In this document: positions 1 through 13,200 of the stretch, piece after piece | Layout: each line of letters begins with the position of its first letter | Numbering within the stretch: the stretch's first letter is position 1 | Assembly: GCA_021613535.1 (NCBI GenBank) | Contig: CP075493.1 | Coordinates: 3,720,001-3,784,000 of the forward strand | Source of the DNA: Adineta vaga | Taxonomy: Eukaryota; Rotifera | DNA: 64,000 bases | Reading direction: 5' to 3' | Program-made: the position numbers and the translations under genes | The notes under the pieces: generated by a model | Database searches by the model: none | What the model was told of the DNA's origin: nothing | What the model saw: only the letters and a program-made list of their open reading frames with translations

Positions 1-778
1 AATCGTACAACATTTACAACATTTCAATTACATGAACTTGAACGAGCTTTTGAAAAATCTCGTAAGTCATATAAAATTTAAATAGGATTTAACTGATTTC
101 TGTTCTTTTTCGTTCCAGATTATCCTGATGTATACAATCGAGAAGAATTAGCAGTTAAGATTAGTTTACCTGAAGTTCGAGTGCAAGTTTGGTAAGTTAA
201 TAGTGTTGGTTTTTTTCAACTTGATATATTTTTAATCGTTTGATTTTGATATTAGGTTTCAAAATCGTCGGGCAAAATGGCGTCGACAAGAAAAGGCTGA
301 AGCAACTACATTGAAAATCAATCCCGATTTTCCTATGTCAAGTTTTCCACCAACATCCAAAAATAATACAATGGCTTCTTCATCATCACCATCATGTTCA
401 TCAACAATACCAATTGATCCGTGGCTTGTAAATCCATTTTCACCATCGAATTCATCTTTTGGTACAAATACAAATGGCTCCAATAATCCTGGTCATATTC
501 CTTTTTTTTCAACAAATTGTAATGTATCCTCACTTTATTCATCATCAACATATCCCACACCACCACTTCATCATCATCATCATCATCCGTATGGCTCATT
601 TTCTACAGATACGAATGATATTTCAAATGAAACAAACAACAACAACAATAATAATAATAATAATAATAATACTACTTCAATTGCTCATTTACGTATCAAA
701 GCCAAAGAATATATGAATGCTATTATTGGTACAACAAATACTACGAAAAATCATCTTGTATGGCCTCAGGGTGTATAA
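1..778 (+). CDS. RAX: Retinal homeobox (Rax/Rx) transcription factor, 3' part
   Basis: The gene is cut by the left window edge and encodes a nuclear, paired-class homeodomain transcription factor. Exons are 1-61, 119-191 and 256-778, with introns of 57 and 64 bp; the first interrupts a His codon and the second the Trp of the helix-3 motif [14 protein letters not shown]. The visible homeodomain begins [20 protein letters not shown] and continues [20 protein letters not shown], which is close to the Rx family. The tail holds Ser/Pro-rich sequence, a His run, an Asn run and a C-terminal OAR motif ([13 protein letters not shown], about 690-725), typical of Rax and other aristaless-related factors. 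Stop is TAA at 776-778. In other animals Rax acts in eye and forebrain development. The N-terminus, including any octapeptide, lies outside the window. Alternative paired-class genes such as DRGX fit the homeodomain less well. Confidence 0.88.
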
Positions 779-3332
779 AAACATGACGTTATCTCTTTTC
801 TTTCGAAATTATGTGTATTCAGAGAGAATTTTCTTTTCTTTTGTGCTGCTAAGATTTGTTTTTCTTTTTCTATTCACAAAATATAATTCATTGAATTAGC
901 TAAGTACCTAAATCATGTTCCTCTTTCTGTATAGGGTTATTACTTTGTTTCTTTAGCACTGAAAAGAAAAAAAGTAAGTTGACATTGTAATATAATTGCT
1001 GACAGACATCGCCATCATTCCCTTCTTTTACTTATTCTTTCTCGTCTCTATTAATTCATTGTGAATATAATGACGATCAATTTTATGTATTGCAAGCAGT
1101 TAAATGCACGCGACGAGATTAATAGAAAGGTAAGAGACCGACCGGGTAAAGAAAAAAAAAAGAAAACGAAGTAACGAAAACTCAAATATTATTACTTCAA
1201 TTAACGTCACGCTATGTCAATTGTTTAGATGAAGATTCACCTTTTTTTCTCCTCCCCATATAACATAATTAATTTTCTGCTCGAATGGACTGATGTGTGT
1301 TGATTACTTCATCATCATCACACCATACAAAGATGATAATTGATTTCGACTATACAATTGATTTCTTATCAAGAAAAATATTTCAAGACATTACCTTTTG
1401 TCACACAATGATAATGATGATAGACCCTACGGCAATAGAGAGAGAAGAAGAAAAAAAGAAAATTTCTCAAGAGATAATATCAAAAACAATAATGTCATTT
1501 GAATCGGAAACAACTTTGTCTATTTACATATATAATGAATCACAATTTCATTCAATTGTACGCATGTATTGTTGTATATTTACATATAATTATTATCATT
1601 AATTATATATTTAATTAATCGCATGATAATGTGTACCTAAAGACTTTGACAAACTTGTGAAGTGAAAAATATGTAATAAATGACGTAGTAATTGTGTAAA
1701 GATAGATTATTTATTATCCAATTCAGAATTAAGTATACAAAGTACCAGGTTTCAAGTTCTTTAATACTATTCTATCTATCATAGTTTTAACAAATCCTCA
1801 CAGACCTACGATTTGAAAATACTACAATTGATATGCAGATTAAATTATAATCCTAATTGATGTTATTTTATATATAACAACCTAAACATCGTTCTATTTC
1901 TTTGAGTTTACCCCGTTGTCTGTAGATTTTATCTGACCTAGATTATATATACTCAGTGAAATTTCTTATAAAATGTTGAATTGATATTAATAGAGAGAAT
2001 ATGTTATTCTTAGTAGAATCAAATGATATCAATTGATCTGTCAATCTAAAGAATGATCGTGAGATAAATATATGGCCAAAATCATTTTAATAGTGACGTG
2101 ACGTCAAAGAAATGTTTACAAAAGTAACCAGTCTATTTTGTAGACCTTTAACTCAGGCTATCGAACCCATAGTGAGGTTGTTTTTCAACATTTCTAGATT
2201 TTTCAGGAAGCCTGATTTGTTTTACGTTAGTGACGTGACAAAGTACGGCTGTACAGCGGAAAATTTTATCAGAGATGTGTCTTGTATTGAACAGTCATTC
2301 CTGAAATTTTTATGTATTTTTTCTCATATGGTTCTCGAGATATTCACTAATTAGCTAATTCATTTTTATTAATACTCAGTCAGAAGAGCAAACATTTTCA
2401 CATACATCTATATCAAAATAAAGTTTTTGAATAAAATGCTCGTGTAATGATTTCAACAGAAATAACAGAGGTGAATGTCCTGTTTCGCGTGATTTTGCCC
2501 ATATTCAAGCAGGAGACGAAGTCGATTGAGAATGTACGATTTCATTATCAAATTACTTGTGTATAATTACAAGAGAATCTATAATCCATAAAAAAATCTT
2601 AGCAATATACTTAATAGAAAACTGAAAACATTTTCGTCGAAGCGCTTATATCTAAAAACAAACAACGCAATGATCGATTCTTCATTACTTTCAAAATATT
2701 AGTATCTTCCAACTATGAATATAGATAGTCTAAATCTAAACTAAACAATTCTTGATATTCGTTTGCGTTATTAGAATTAATTATTTTTCTAGTTGTCTTA
2801 TTAACATAAGACCGTATTAGTTTCCAAACAATTGTTTTATTAGTATATAAAATCAATATCTACTAGTCGAACTGTAAGGTAGCGACCTCTTTCATTGAAT
2901 CACGTTGACTTAGTTTTCATTGATATACGCATATAGTTTTTTTTCTGTTTCTTTGTTCGCTCCTTTCTATTCGACGAAATAAAACCCGTTGTTGTTTTTT
3001 TTTCGATTATTACTAATAAACTATGGAATCTTAATAGATTTTTCTTTCTCCTTTATTAATAAATATATAATAAGTGTCAAGCAAAACAAAACAAAGAGTA
3101 AAAACGAAACTCTATGTTATGAATTTATTTGACACACACGCAATGTATAGAGAAAAAAAATGATTTTCTTTTTCATCAAAAAAAGAAATTATTTCTGAGA
3201 GAAATAAATCGAATTGATTTAATCGTGTTGTTTTGTTTATTTTCTACATATTTATATAATTATTTAAGATATAATTTTACGACGTTCGATTATAATTAAA
3301 TATTTTGTTTTGTTTTTAAATTCAAACGAAAA
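779..3332. other. Intergenic region between Rax and GIGYF
   Basis: No convincing gene is seen in this AT-rich stretch. Short ORFs at 1297-1602 and 2112-2354 lack recognisable domains and codon bias. A full CRE-like palindrome TGACGTCA lies at 2099-2106, and the 12-mer TAGTGACGTGAC occurs twice (2091-2102 and 2228-2239). A short exon-like piece sits near 2472-2530 (see findings). The last few hundred bases presumably hold the GIGYF promoter and 5' UTR. Confidence 0.6.
2091..2239 (+). repeat. Direct repeat TAGTGACGTGAC, first copy overlapping a CRE palindrome
   Basis: The 12-mer occurs at 2091-2102 and 2228-2239, 137 bp apart. The first copy runs into TGACGTCA (2099-2106), the consensus for CREB/ATF binding. 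The intervening DNA is less poly-A/T-rich than its surroundings. It could be a regulatory element or a relic of a small mobile element; no clear terminal inverted repeats or target duplication were seen. Confidence 0.4.
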
Positions 3333-5975
3333 ATGACATCAACAACTGTTGCTCAGCATACTTCACAACCATTAAATTTTGGACCTGAATGGTATGTTAA
3401 TGCATTTATTTATTGAAGTTTCTATTTTATATTTTTAATTATACTAATAGGCTTCGAGCACTATCAACACCTGATTCGGCGACGTCAGTGCCAACGTCAG
3501 GTGGTAGTACAACTGGAAATATTTTTAAGTTTTCAGCAACAAAATATCGTTATTCCAAAGATGAAATTTTAGCCTTACGTGCTAATATGGCTGAATGTTT
3601 AACAGAAGCGACACAAAATGAAATCTTGGCTAATTTGAAAGATGTTGAAAGTGTCTTTCGACCAGATATAATGGAACCATTAGCTTTAACGGCACCTACA
3701 GCCGAAGAAACTGTAAGACAAAAAAAACGTTTTTTTTGAAATATTCGATGAACGATGAAATTTAATATGATTTTTTAAATTAGATTAAAATGAATGCTTT
3801 ATCAAGTTACATATCAGGTCGAACACCCGGTGGTGCAGGTCGTGCTGGAAATAGTAGTCAACAGTCACAACAAGATGCTCGAAATAATCGTGGTGGTAGT
3901 TCATTGTCGAATGGACGTGGTGGTTCACGAGGTAGAGGTGGACGTGATAATACTTATGGATCAAATCGTGGCAATAGCAATAATAATAATTCAGATGATA
4001 ATGGTGAGAATGGTAATACTAATGAAGAAACATCTACATCATCATGGTCTCGTACTAATTATAATTCACGAGGTGGATCATTTGGAAATCGTGTACGATC
4101 TTATGATGACCGGTAAATAGATTCGATATGTTATCAAATTGAACTGAATTCTTTCGTTTATTAACCCATCTAGCGATCAATCTCATACATTTCGTCGTGG
4201 TAGTACTAATGGTTCACGACAATCATCGGATGGTTGGCGTCGATCAAGAGGTGATGATGATGATAATAATGAACAAAGTGAAGATTCACCAACAACAACA
4301 AATGGTTCAACGTCATGGACGTCTCGTGGTGGACAAGCGAGACGAGGTGGTGGTAGTACTAGTTCAATGGAACAACGAACGAAATTCAGTGAAAAATGGA
4401 GTCTTAATGATGATCGACCAGGTGAGAACGAAAGAATGATATCTTTCTGTTGCTTATTTATATATTTGGTTTTTTTTTCTTAAGGCCCATCGAGTAGTTA
4501 TGAATCTAATCAACAACGTGGTGGTGGTGGTGGTGGTGGATGGCGAACAAATTCATCAACATCTGAACGTGATTTTAATTCACATCGTCCTCCAATGAAA
4601 CGCGATCGTAAGCAACACCATTTATGCTAACACTATCTATTGTATATTTTTGTATAGGTATGCCGGAATGGATGGACGATAATAATGATGATGATGAAGA
4701 TAATCATATAAGTAATGCAACATTTGAACAAGATGGAACATTTACTAGATCGTCTGCAGCTCGACAGAATAGTAGTAATGAACAGCTAAAAATAGAACCA
4801 CAAACAACATCTAGTGAATCCACAGTGCCAACTAATAACACTGTAAATCTTAGTTTTAATAATAATGATATTTGTATTCTTTTTAATTTTCTTTGATTCA
4901 AGGTATCGATACGAAAAGAGGAAGAGATCAAACCAGAAAAATCAACATCACAATCTGATATAGCTCCTGTTAATGTTCCAACTGCTCCTGAACCTATTGG
5001 TTAGTTCATATGTCTATTCAATTTATTAGTATCTATCGTTTATTTTTTGTTTGATATTATGTAGTGTCCAAACCCACACCTCCGGTACAACAACAATCGA
5101 TTCCAACATGGGATGATGATTTTGATCATAGTGATTTAGCGACGACTGTAGTCGAAGCAACTCTTGCAGAGGTACGTTTATCAATCGAGAAAATCTATGC
5201 AATATGTCATGATCTCTCGGAAACAGAAGACTTCATTGAACTCATTATTCTATTTTTACTTCTAGGATCATGATTATTCACCTCCAGTTTCTGCTCATGC
5301 AAAATCTCGTCTTATTTCCATGGAACCAACTGCATCTATCATTCCACAACAACGAGCACCAGTGATTATTGATGATAAACAATGGTTTTATAAAGATCCA
5401 CAAAATACAGTTCAAGGACCGTTTTCATCAGCTGACATGGAACGTTGGTATGCTGCAGGATATTTTACGACTCTTTTACCTGTGAAACGTTTGGGTGAAA
5501 CTCAATTTTCAACTATTCAACAATTGACAAATGAACTAGGTCGTTTACCTTTTCGTACTGATGCTCCATCACTTCCAACAACGCCTGTACAAAAGCAACA
5601 GCAATCAATGATGTCTGATTCCCAAAAATTCAATCCGATGGCATATTCAACGTCATCTTCATCATCAAATAATGCTTTTCTAGAAGATTATTTAATGCAA
5701 CAACAGTCGAGACAAAATGCACAACAATCATTATTATTCAACAGGTAATTTTTGCATATCAAAATAAAGTATAGACTTATATGATTTGTCTCAACGAGAG
5801 AACAATAAAAACTCTTCAGTCATATATTACTCTAATCAAAAACAATTCTATAAATAATATAAATAAAATTTTTCTATACATAGACAAACTTCAATGCCAT
5901 TGCCAGCAAATGAACGAAAACCAATGTCATCTCCTTCGAGTATCTCATCTCAATTACAAACCTATTTTAATTCTC

Positions 5976-6006
<31 letters not shown>

Positions 6007-9000
6007 GGCACAACAGCAATCATCATCTTTGTTTTCAAATCTGGCCAGTGATCCTGCAATACTTTATCAACAACAATTACAACGAAGTATGTCGACAACA
6101 ACAAATTCTCAACAATCAAATTCAACTTTATTCGATGACATGCAACGTTCATTTCGTCAACCTTCATCGTCAGCATCAGCAACATCTAATTCAACATTTT
6201 TTCCTTCGAATTTATCTGCTTCCCAACAATCATCAAATGATTTAATGGCCCGTCTAACACAAGCCATGCAATCACGTGATAAACAACAACAACAACAAGA
6301 CAAACTTGAAGAACAACGAAGACGAGATTTAGAATTTGAACGAATGAAAATCTACAAACAAGTACGTTTACAACGTGAAGAAGAAGAAAGACGTAAAATA
6401 CAAGAAGTTAATGCTAATCGACAAATTAATTTTGATCAATTAACAAAAAGCATGGAAAATAAAAACCAATCAGTATTGGATTTCGAACAGATGTTAGCAC
6501 ATCAACAATCATTACAATATCAAAAAGAACAACGAGCTAAAATCGAAGCACAACAGTAATGAAATCATTTATTCAATAGATATTAGAATCATTCTTGACC
6601 CTATTTAGAGCGGAAAATATTCGTCGATATCAACAGTTTTATCAAGAACAAGGACCACCACCACCACCACCACAACAACAACAACAACAGCAACAACCAA
6701 TGTATAAAGTAACAGAAACAACGAGTTGGTCTCGAAATCCATCACAAAATAATGATTCAACACAATTATTAAATTTTGCTGAAATTCAAAAGCAAGAACA
6801 GGAACAAGAACGGCGCTCACGAGATGCAGCTGCTTTCACTCAGCAATACGTATGTTTAAGAAGCAGATAGAATTCAAGATATGAGAAAATCATTTTCGAT
6901 CTTTTGAAAGATTGATATACTAAAGAATAGTATTCAGATTAAACAGGATGGTCATGACTTAACATTTGAGTAGATCAAACCGAATAATTCTGCGATTTGA
7001 TTTATAATCCAAATTCGCGCTGCATAAAAATCACAAGTTAATCTATTATTCAAAACGTTTCATTCTAAAGAATAGTTCTGTTTTTCAATGTTCTTTGAAG
7101 ATATTGTTAATTGATTGAGTCTATATTTATAATCTCTTCCTAATAAATTTCTGTTTAACTAGGCTAAATCTCAGATTTTACCTATTCCAAATTCCTCTTC
7201 ACCGTCATCACCATCGACGAATAAACCGAATTCATGGGCTCGAACATTATTTGCTGGTAGCAATAATGGTAATAGTAATAACCCATCAACATCAAGTCAT
7301 GTAATGTCTGATCATGATACCAATGAGAATCCATTAACTGAATCAGCAGCAGCAGCAGCAGTAGCATCGTATAATCAACAGGCAACAAATGCGGTACTTT
7401 CCCTTTTAAATATTCATGTATGTTGTGCTGTGATTAATGCATGTTTGATATCTCTAATCCATTAATCGTTAATTATTGTTACACAGTCATTCCTTCTTGT
7501 TTGTTTTTTTCAACTTCGTTAAATATATCGATTCTATTCTTTTATAGCCGAAATCTCGATCAATTACTAATCAACAACAATCGACACCATGGAATGGTAC
7601 AAATAGTATGTCAAATCCTTCACTTCAAGATATTCAACGACAACAAACACAGGTACGATGAATATCTTTGAATATAGTACTTTTAAATTTATATTTGAAT
7701 TGATTTTTAGAATGATTTACGACAACAACAGTCACATCATATCACATCTGGTCATTCATCAAGCTCAACACCTGTTTGGAGTGGAAATTTCCCCCAAACT
7801 ACTGTTTCACAACAGTCATCAGCATTTTTATGGGACAATCAACATTCATCAACATCATCGAACAAATCGAACAATAAATCTTCGTATGTATCAACTATTC
7901 TGTAGAATATTGAACTTATAAATACAACGGATGTGTTTTTTCTATTGATATGATTCAATATAGAAGATATTGAATACAAATAAACTCTTTCTTGATTGAT
8001 TTGTATAAATAAAATAAGCGAATCATTGAATCGCATTTAACTAGATAATACTTGATTCATATATTATTAACAATAGAAAAACATTTAATTCTACTATCAA
8101 AAGATATTTTATGTTGATTACAATACAAGTATCATCATTCGCAGAATAACAATCTGACACGAACAAAAGAAGACATTGTTTTGAGTTTGACGTTCATTGA
8201 TCATAGAGTTACATGCGTTACAATAAGACGACACCTTACTAAAATCGAGATAATATGAGAAAACAAACTCGATCAAGTTCAAGCAATTAGTAGAATTACA
8301 TATTATAATTCAGATCAACGACAGAAGATTCATAGATGAACGAATGTTGAATATCTCGTAAGTCGATATTAGAACTAAGCATAGCTCGCGAATGTTGAAG
8401 CAAGAGCCTTCTGAAAATGTATAACATTATAGATGAATCTTACATTGTATTTCTATTACGTTCAAATAACTCATCCTAAGGTTAGTAACTTCTCCCATCC
8501 TAAAAATTCGATGTTCTTTTTCAGATTATATCGATGAATACATATTTATTTTTTCTATTTCAATTGGATCTAGAACTCCATGGACTGAATTAAAACCTAC
8601 ATCATCAATGACAATGACATCGGGAAGAGTAAATGCAACAAATGAGGATCTGACAAAAAATGAACGTGAAGCAAAACGTTTATTTACAACAACACGTACA
8701 CAAGATGCTCTATCCAAATGGACACAAGTACAATTTAAAGATAATTTAAAAGATGTTGATGGTAGAGAAAACCAAACATGTAATTCTATTTACTATCATT
8801 TGTTTATTTCAGTACCAACTCTTGTTCAATTCTTAAAAGATATTGATAATGCTGGTGATATTATGGAATATGTACAACCATATATTGGCTCAGTTAGTAA
8901 AGCTAAAGAATTTGCTAGTGATTTTCTGATTAAACGTAATCAATTAGCTAATGCTGAGGTTAATTGTTCAATTCTATTTTAGAATCATCTTTATTTCTGT

Positions 9001-9244
9001 GTTTGTTTGTTTTTTGTAGCCTGGTTTAGATAATGAACGTTTAAATGAATTAGCAATGGCACCGACATCTTCGAATGATAATAGTGGTAGTGGCGGCGAT
9101 GAAGGTTTTCAATTAGCATCAAGTAATGGACAAAAGAAGAAGGCAAAAAAAATGAAAGGCCAAAAAATTGATGGTAAACAACTTGGTTTCATGATCAACA
9201 ATCGACCAGAACAACGCGATGATATTGATAAAGTACTCATGTAG
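3333..9244 (+). CDS. GIGYF: GIGYF1/2-type GYF-domain translational repressor
   Basis: The model has 17 exons: 3333-3391, 3451-3712, 3784-4112, 4174-4421, 4485-4607, 4658-4842, 4903-4999, 5065-5171, 5266-5744, 5884-6555, 6609-6849, 7163-7393, 7548-7652, 7711-7883, 8574-8761, 8813-8958 and 9020-9244. All phases agree, giving 1,289 aa. The N-terminus has the family signature LNFGPEWLRALS and a 4EHP-binding motif YRYSKDEILAL (about residues 52-62, pattern YxYx4L). A GYF domain (about 508-566; QWFYKDPQNTVQGPFSSADM onward) binds proline-rich partners. It is followed by Gln-rich and charged helical sequence with a poly-Pro/poly-Gln block. The C-terminal family segment includes VPTLVQFLKDIDNAGDIMEY. 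In other animals GIGYF with 4EHP represses capped mRNAs and acts in ribosome-collision control and miRNA silencing in the cytoplasm. Introns range from 51 to 690 bp. One ancestral gene (not 1 versus 2) is likely. Confidence 0.93.
7884..8573 (+). other. Unusually long (690 bp) GIGYF intron
   Basis: This is the largest intron of the gene, compared with 50-140 bp for most others. Donor GTATGT and acceptor CTAG join in phase 2 (TC|A). It contains no ORF of note and no recognised RNA. It separates the Gln-rich middle from the C-terminal family domain and could hold an enhancer. Confidence 0.6.
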
Positions 9245-9673
9245 AAATATTTGAAAATTCTTCTTCTTTCGTTTTCGCCATGTATATATATATATAAATA
9301 TCTATTCGAACGGTTTTATCTCTCTTGTCATTTCCGTAATGTACGGTTGTTTTTTATTCATTGATAAGACGTACGTATATTTATGAACTTTTTAAAAGTA
9401 TATACAGTTTTTTTTCTTCTTTTCTTGATCATCGTCATTGATACATCCATGTTCATTGAGTCATTTTTCTTTTGTTCGTTGTCTGATGTTGTTAGTTTTT
9501 CTTCTATTCGATTGTAACTTATTCAAAACTAAAAAAAAAAGGAACCCGAATATTTGGACAGATAAAGAGAGATAAAATAAAAAAAAGTGAATAAACTTTC
9601 TTCTTAGTTTTTTCCCTCTATTCTTGGCAAAAATCTTTCTAGGTAAGTTAATGAAATATATAAGTTTTAGATT
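9245..9673. other. GIGYF 3' UTR and CENP-S upstream region
   Basis: These 429 bp are T-rich with a TATATATATATATAAATA stretch at 9284-9300 and a poly-A tract near 9530. An AATAAA-like signal lies near 9574. A pyrimidine tract and TTTTAG end at 9670, three bases before the next start codon. No other gene is seen. Confidence 0.6.
9665..9670 (+). promoter_or_regulatory. Acceptor-like TTTTAG three bases before the CENP-S start
   Basis: TTTTAG is followed by ATT and ATG (9674). A GTAAGT at 9643 could be a donor for a 28-bp intron, which is too short for an ordinary intron, so a spliced-leader trans-splice acceptor is the more natural reading. This is inference from position alone. Confidence 0.4.
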
Positions 9674-10238
9674 ATGGCGGATTTGGATGATGAACGACTT
9701 TTACAAGATCCTATTTTGGTGCGTGTAGATTGAAAATAATTCTTTACAGATTAGAAATAGAGATTGAATTATTGTCAATTTGAAACTTTTCATTTTATTC
9801 AGAGATTAAAAGCAACTCTTCATGCTGCATGCGGTAAAATTTGTGAACAATTACAAACACAATCGAACGTAACAGTAGATAAACAAGTTGTTGCAGCTAT
9901 AGGTGATATTACATTCGAACAAATTGGTACATTTTGTCAAGATCTTGATGCATTTGCAAAGTAGAATGATTTCTTTGTTGGTTTTATGATTCGAAAAAAT
10001 TTATCTATGTAGACATGGAAAACGATCAACAATCAATGCAGATGACGTTCGTTTACTTTGTCGTCGTAATCCAAATCTTCTCGATAAAATCGATGATGTT
10101 CAACGTACATTAAAACCATCGAAATCAACTAATCGAACAACAACTACAAGTCGAAATCATGCTTCATCTCGATATGATGATCATAATGTTGATATAACTG
10201 TTGTCGAATCATCATCAGATATGGATGATATTAACTGA
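9674..10238 (+). CDS. CENPS: Centromere protein S / MHF1 (histone-fold)
   Basis: Exons are 9674-9718, 9803-9960 and 10013-10238, giving 142 aa in frame. The histone-fold region reads RLKATLHAACGKICEQL, then an AAIGDITFEQIGTFCQDLDAFAK helix (spanning exon 2), then HGKRSTINADDVRLLCRRNP, which match CENP-S/MHF1 (APITD1) along the whole fold. In other eukaryotes CENP-S pairs with CENP-X to form an (MHF1-MHF2)2 tetramer that binds DNA at kinetochores and recruits FANCM to damaged forks. The acidic C-terminal tail (VVESSSDMDD) resembles tails of the family. The start is chosen as the first ATG after the acceptor-like TTTTAG at 9665-9670, leaving only ATT between. The gene follows GIGYF on the same strand. 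Confidence 0.9.
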
Positions 10239-10264
10239 CAGATTCATGTTCAATTTCGACCTTC

Positions 10265-10270
10265 AATAAA
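10265..10270 (+). terminator. Poly(A) signal AATAAA of CENP-S
   Basis: AATAAA lies 27 bp after the CENP-S stop codon, a compact 3' UTR typical of this window. Confidence 0.6.
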
Positions 10271-13200
10271 CTCAAAAAGAAAACAATCATGTAACATATA
10301 TTGTCTTTATGATTGATATCAAAGGTTCTTCTTTTTTTAAATAAACATTCAGATAATCAATTCTATTATTGATAAGAATATCTCATGATGAACATAAGCC
10401 TATTATTTGATAGTCAATCGACCGAAAAAAGTATCCATTAATCATCATAGATATTGTTACAAAGCATCAAATTCATCTTATCAATCTTTGATTATATAAT
10501 AATGAAAGCTATTCTCCAGACTATATCCAAATCTTTTCTTTTTCATGATTTTGAAATATAAACTTATTATATAAATGACATCTAATCTTTTCTTCGAGCG
10601 TAAGAAGAATACGTTTTTTTTTCTGATTAAACTTATTATCAACTACATTTGATTAACAAAAAAAATCATTCATCTTAAAAATAGATAATATCTTACGTCA
10701 ATACTTCACACATCAACTCCTCAAGACTAATCTATTCTTTCAACTGCATCGATTAGTTTCTTTGTCTATAACATAGCTCAATCAAGAAACAAACTTTTCA
10801 TCAAGTCGAACTGAAGTATAATCAATTGAAATCATCACAAACGTCGAGAGCAATTACTAATGTTCTCTGTTTATTCTACAGTTTGTGTTCATTCACATAA
10901 GAAGCAAGAAAACAAATCTAATATCGAAAGAAAATAATCATATTAACGAACAAATTCAGCTATCCTTCGATACAATTATTTCTCATAATCGATAAAAGAT
11001 ACATATAGATAATAGTTACGTAAAAATAAATCAAACTAATCCATTTTGATGAAAATCATATATTAGACATACAGGAAATGAGACGTTCATTTTAAGTAAT
11101 ATGCCTACAAGCTATTTAATACATTCATCGACATTATTAAAAAAAATAGATGTGTACTCATTGCTAATGGCATTTGATGCAATGAACAGTTGTTCATTAC
11201 TTTGATCAAAACTTTTCTTCATCATCACAGACAGAAACACAATCGGTGCTGATAATCGACGATCGAAATCCCATGATATCATTATTCATTGTTCGATTTA
11301 GTTGAATGAAATCCAAGAGAGAATACATGAAAGAAAGCAACTGTTGAACAAAGATACAATTATAGTTCTTTTCAATAGTTTTAGTTAGACTAATTACGAG
11401 TTTGAATGAATGAATTTTCTTCATATGGATTCGTTCAAAATCAGTTTGGTTCAAGTTAAATTGATGAAGAAGAATTATGAAATAAGAATATAAAAAAATT
11501 TAAATCTTATACTTGACAATCAAGTGATTCTTCTTAGTCACATAAGTTGTCATCACTTTCAATAGAACATAAGAGAGACAGAGAGATTGTTTGAGTACTC
11601 TAACACATAAAACAGAGGATTAAATGAAAAGTTTCTTTTTTTTTCTTCCTTGCGTTCATCGATACCTGTCAGATGAAAAAAAAACTCGATTTATGACAAC
11701 ATTTCATCTTTCATTTTTCTTATTAATTTCAATCAACGAGTAATTCCCTTAATATCAACACGCAAAAAGTTATATCACTTCAATCGACTCACTAATCCTC
11801 TTCTCATTCGTTTGTTCGCCAGTCTGAATAACTTATACAGGTGAAAGACAGAACATGCGAGATTCTCTTTCATTAAGTTGACCATTAAGTAGACTCATTC
11901 ACGTGCTACACGAAAGAACAGGAAACACTAGACGTATATGTTGATGGATAGGAGGTGGTCGTCCATTAGAATGAGTAGCTCTCGGGGTCATTCAAGTGGG
12001 CACCACTAACACTACTTTTATTCTCTTACTCAATACTTAAGAGTCTAGCCATCATCATCATTTTTCTCTCTCTCCCTCTTCTTTTTTTTCACACATCAAC
12101 ATTCATTCTTTTCTTTTTCAATCATCTTAATCGTCACCTCCCATTTTTCGTTGATATACTTCATCGAACAAGAATAAAATCGAATTATACGATAAAATAC
12201 ACATGCTATCATATTGTATTTATCGAACAATGAAATGGATAGATCATCTTTCTTCTCCTCTTAAACGACAATCTTCAGTTTATACCTATATAAAAGAAAT
12301 ATTTGACCATTATCAAATCTTCTCCCTTTCACGCCTAATTATTGAGGTAAATGACGAGTTCAATTTCTATATAGAGATGAAATTAGTTAGGTAGAGAACA
12401 CATAAATGCAAAGAAACTTTTGATCATCAACGAAAATCTATGTATATATATATATACATGCATACATACATACATATATGTGATACACATTCATAGATCA
12501 AATGATAATATAATGTGATGTTCACGCCTATATCTAGATGTCATTTACACGATCTTCTCATTCATTCAACTTCTTCACCTTAGTCGACATTAGAAAAAGA
12601 AAATTTTGACATCGAAACTAACGAATATCATATGTACATCGAGAATATAATGTTCATTTATATATTAAGGTCAAAGTTACAACATATGTATGTATATATC
12701 AATGTAATGTTTTTAAATCATCATAGTTAAGATCCGATTACAGACATGAATGAATAGCTTGTTTTAATCATTTCAACTTTTAGACGAAATCAATTTTTTT
12801 TCTTGTCTTCTCGTTTTTCTTTTGTGATTGCGTATACACACATATACTCTCACGGGCTTCGTGCGTGCGTGAATGTTACTGCTCATTTTCTATTTTTTTG
12901 TACGATCGAACGTTCTCTGACCTCCTCTCATCTTTTTTTTCTTCTATATAAGAATTGTGTACACGCGCACGTCTCTGATTACATAACCTCGATCTTCTTG
13001 TGCTTCAGGCTACTGCTGTTTTTAACAGATGAAATGTCTAAATCTGACTGCTGAGTTCGACTCTATCGTCTTATCATCAAAAGTGTGTGTAGAGCTTCTT
13101 CGTTTGATTCAACATTTTCAATCATAAATAGTAAGAGAAGAATGATATGTCAGACAGACACCAACAGTGTGTCTAATTAGTCATGATATTTTCTCCATTT

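Noticed and set aside
333-599. Antisense ORFs across the Rax coding exon
   Set aside because: They are shadows of repeated CAT/AAT codons in the real gene and have no domain content.
1297-1602. 101-residue ORF after Rax
   Set aside because: AT-rich, no motif, no splice context and unlike the codon use of real genes here.
2112-2354. 80-residue ORF downstream of the CRE site
   Set aside because: No recognisable family; overlaps the repeat-like segment and lacks a matching upstream promoter or exon.
11206-11454. Minus-strand 82-residue ORF in the Frizzled upstream desert
   Set aside because: No domain, low-complexity composition and no neighbouring exons.
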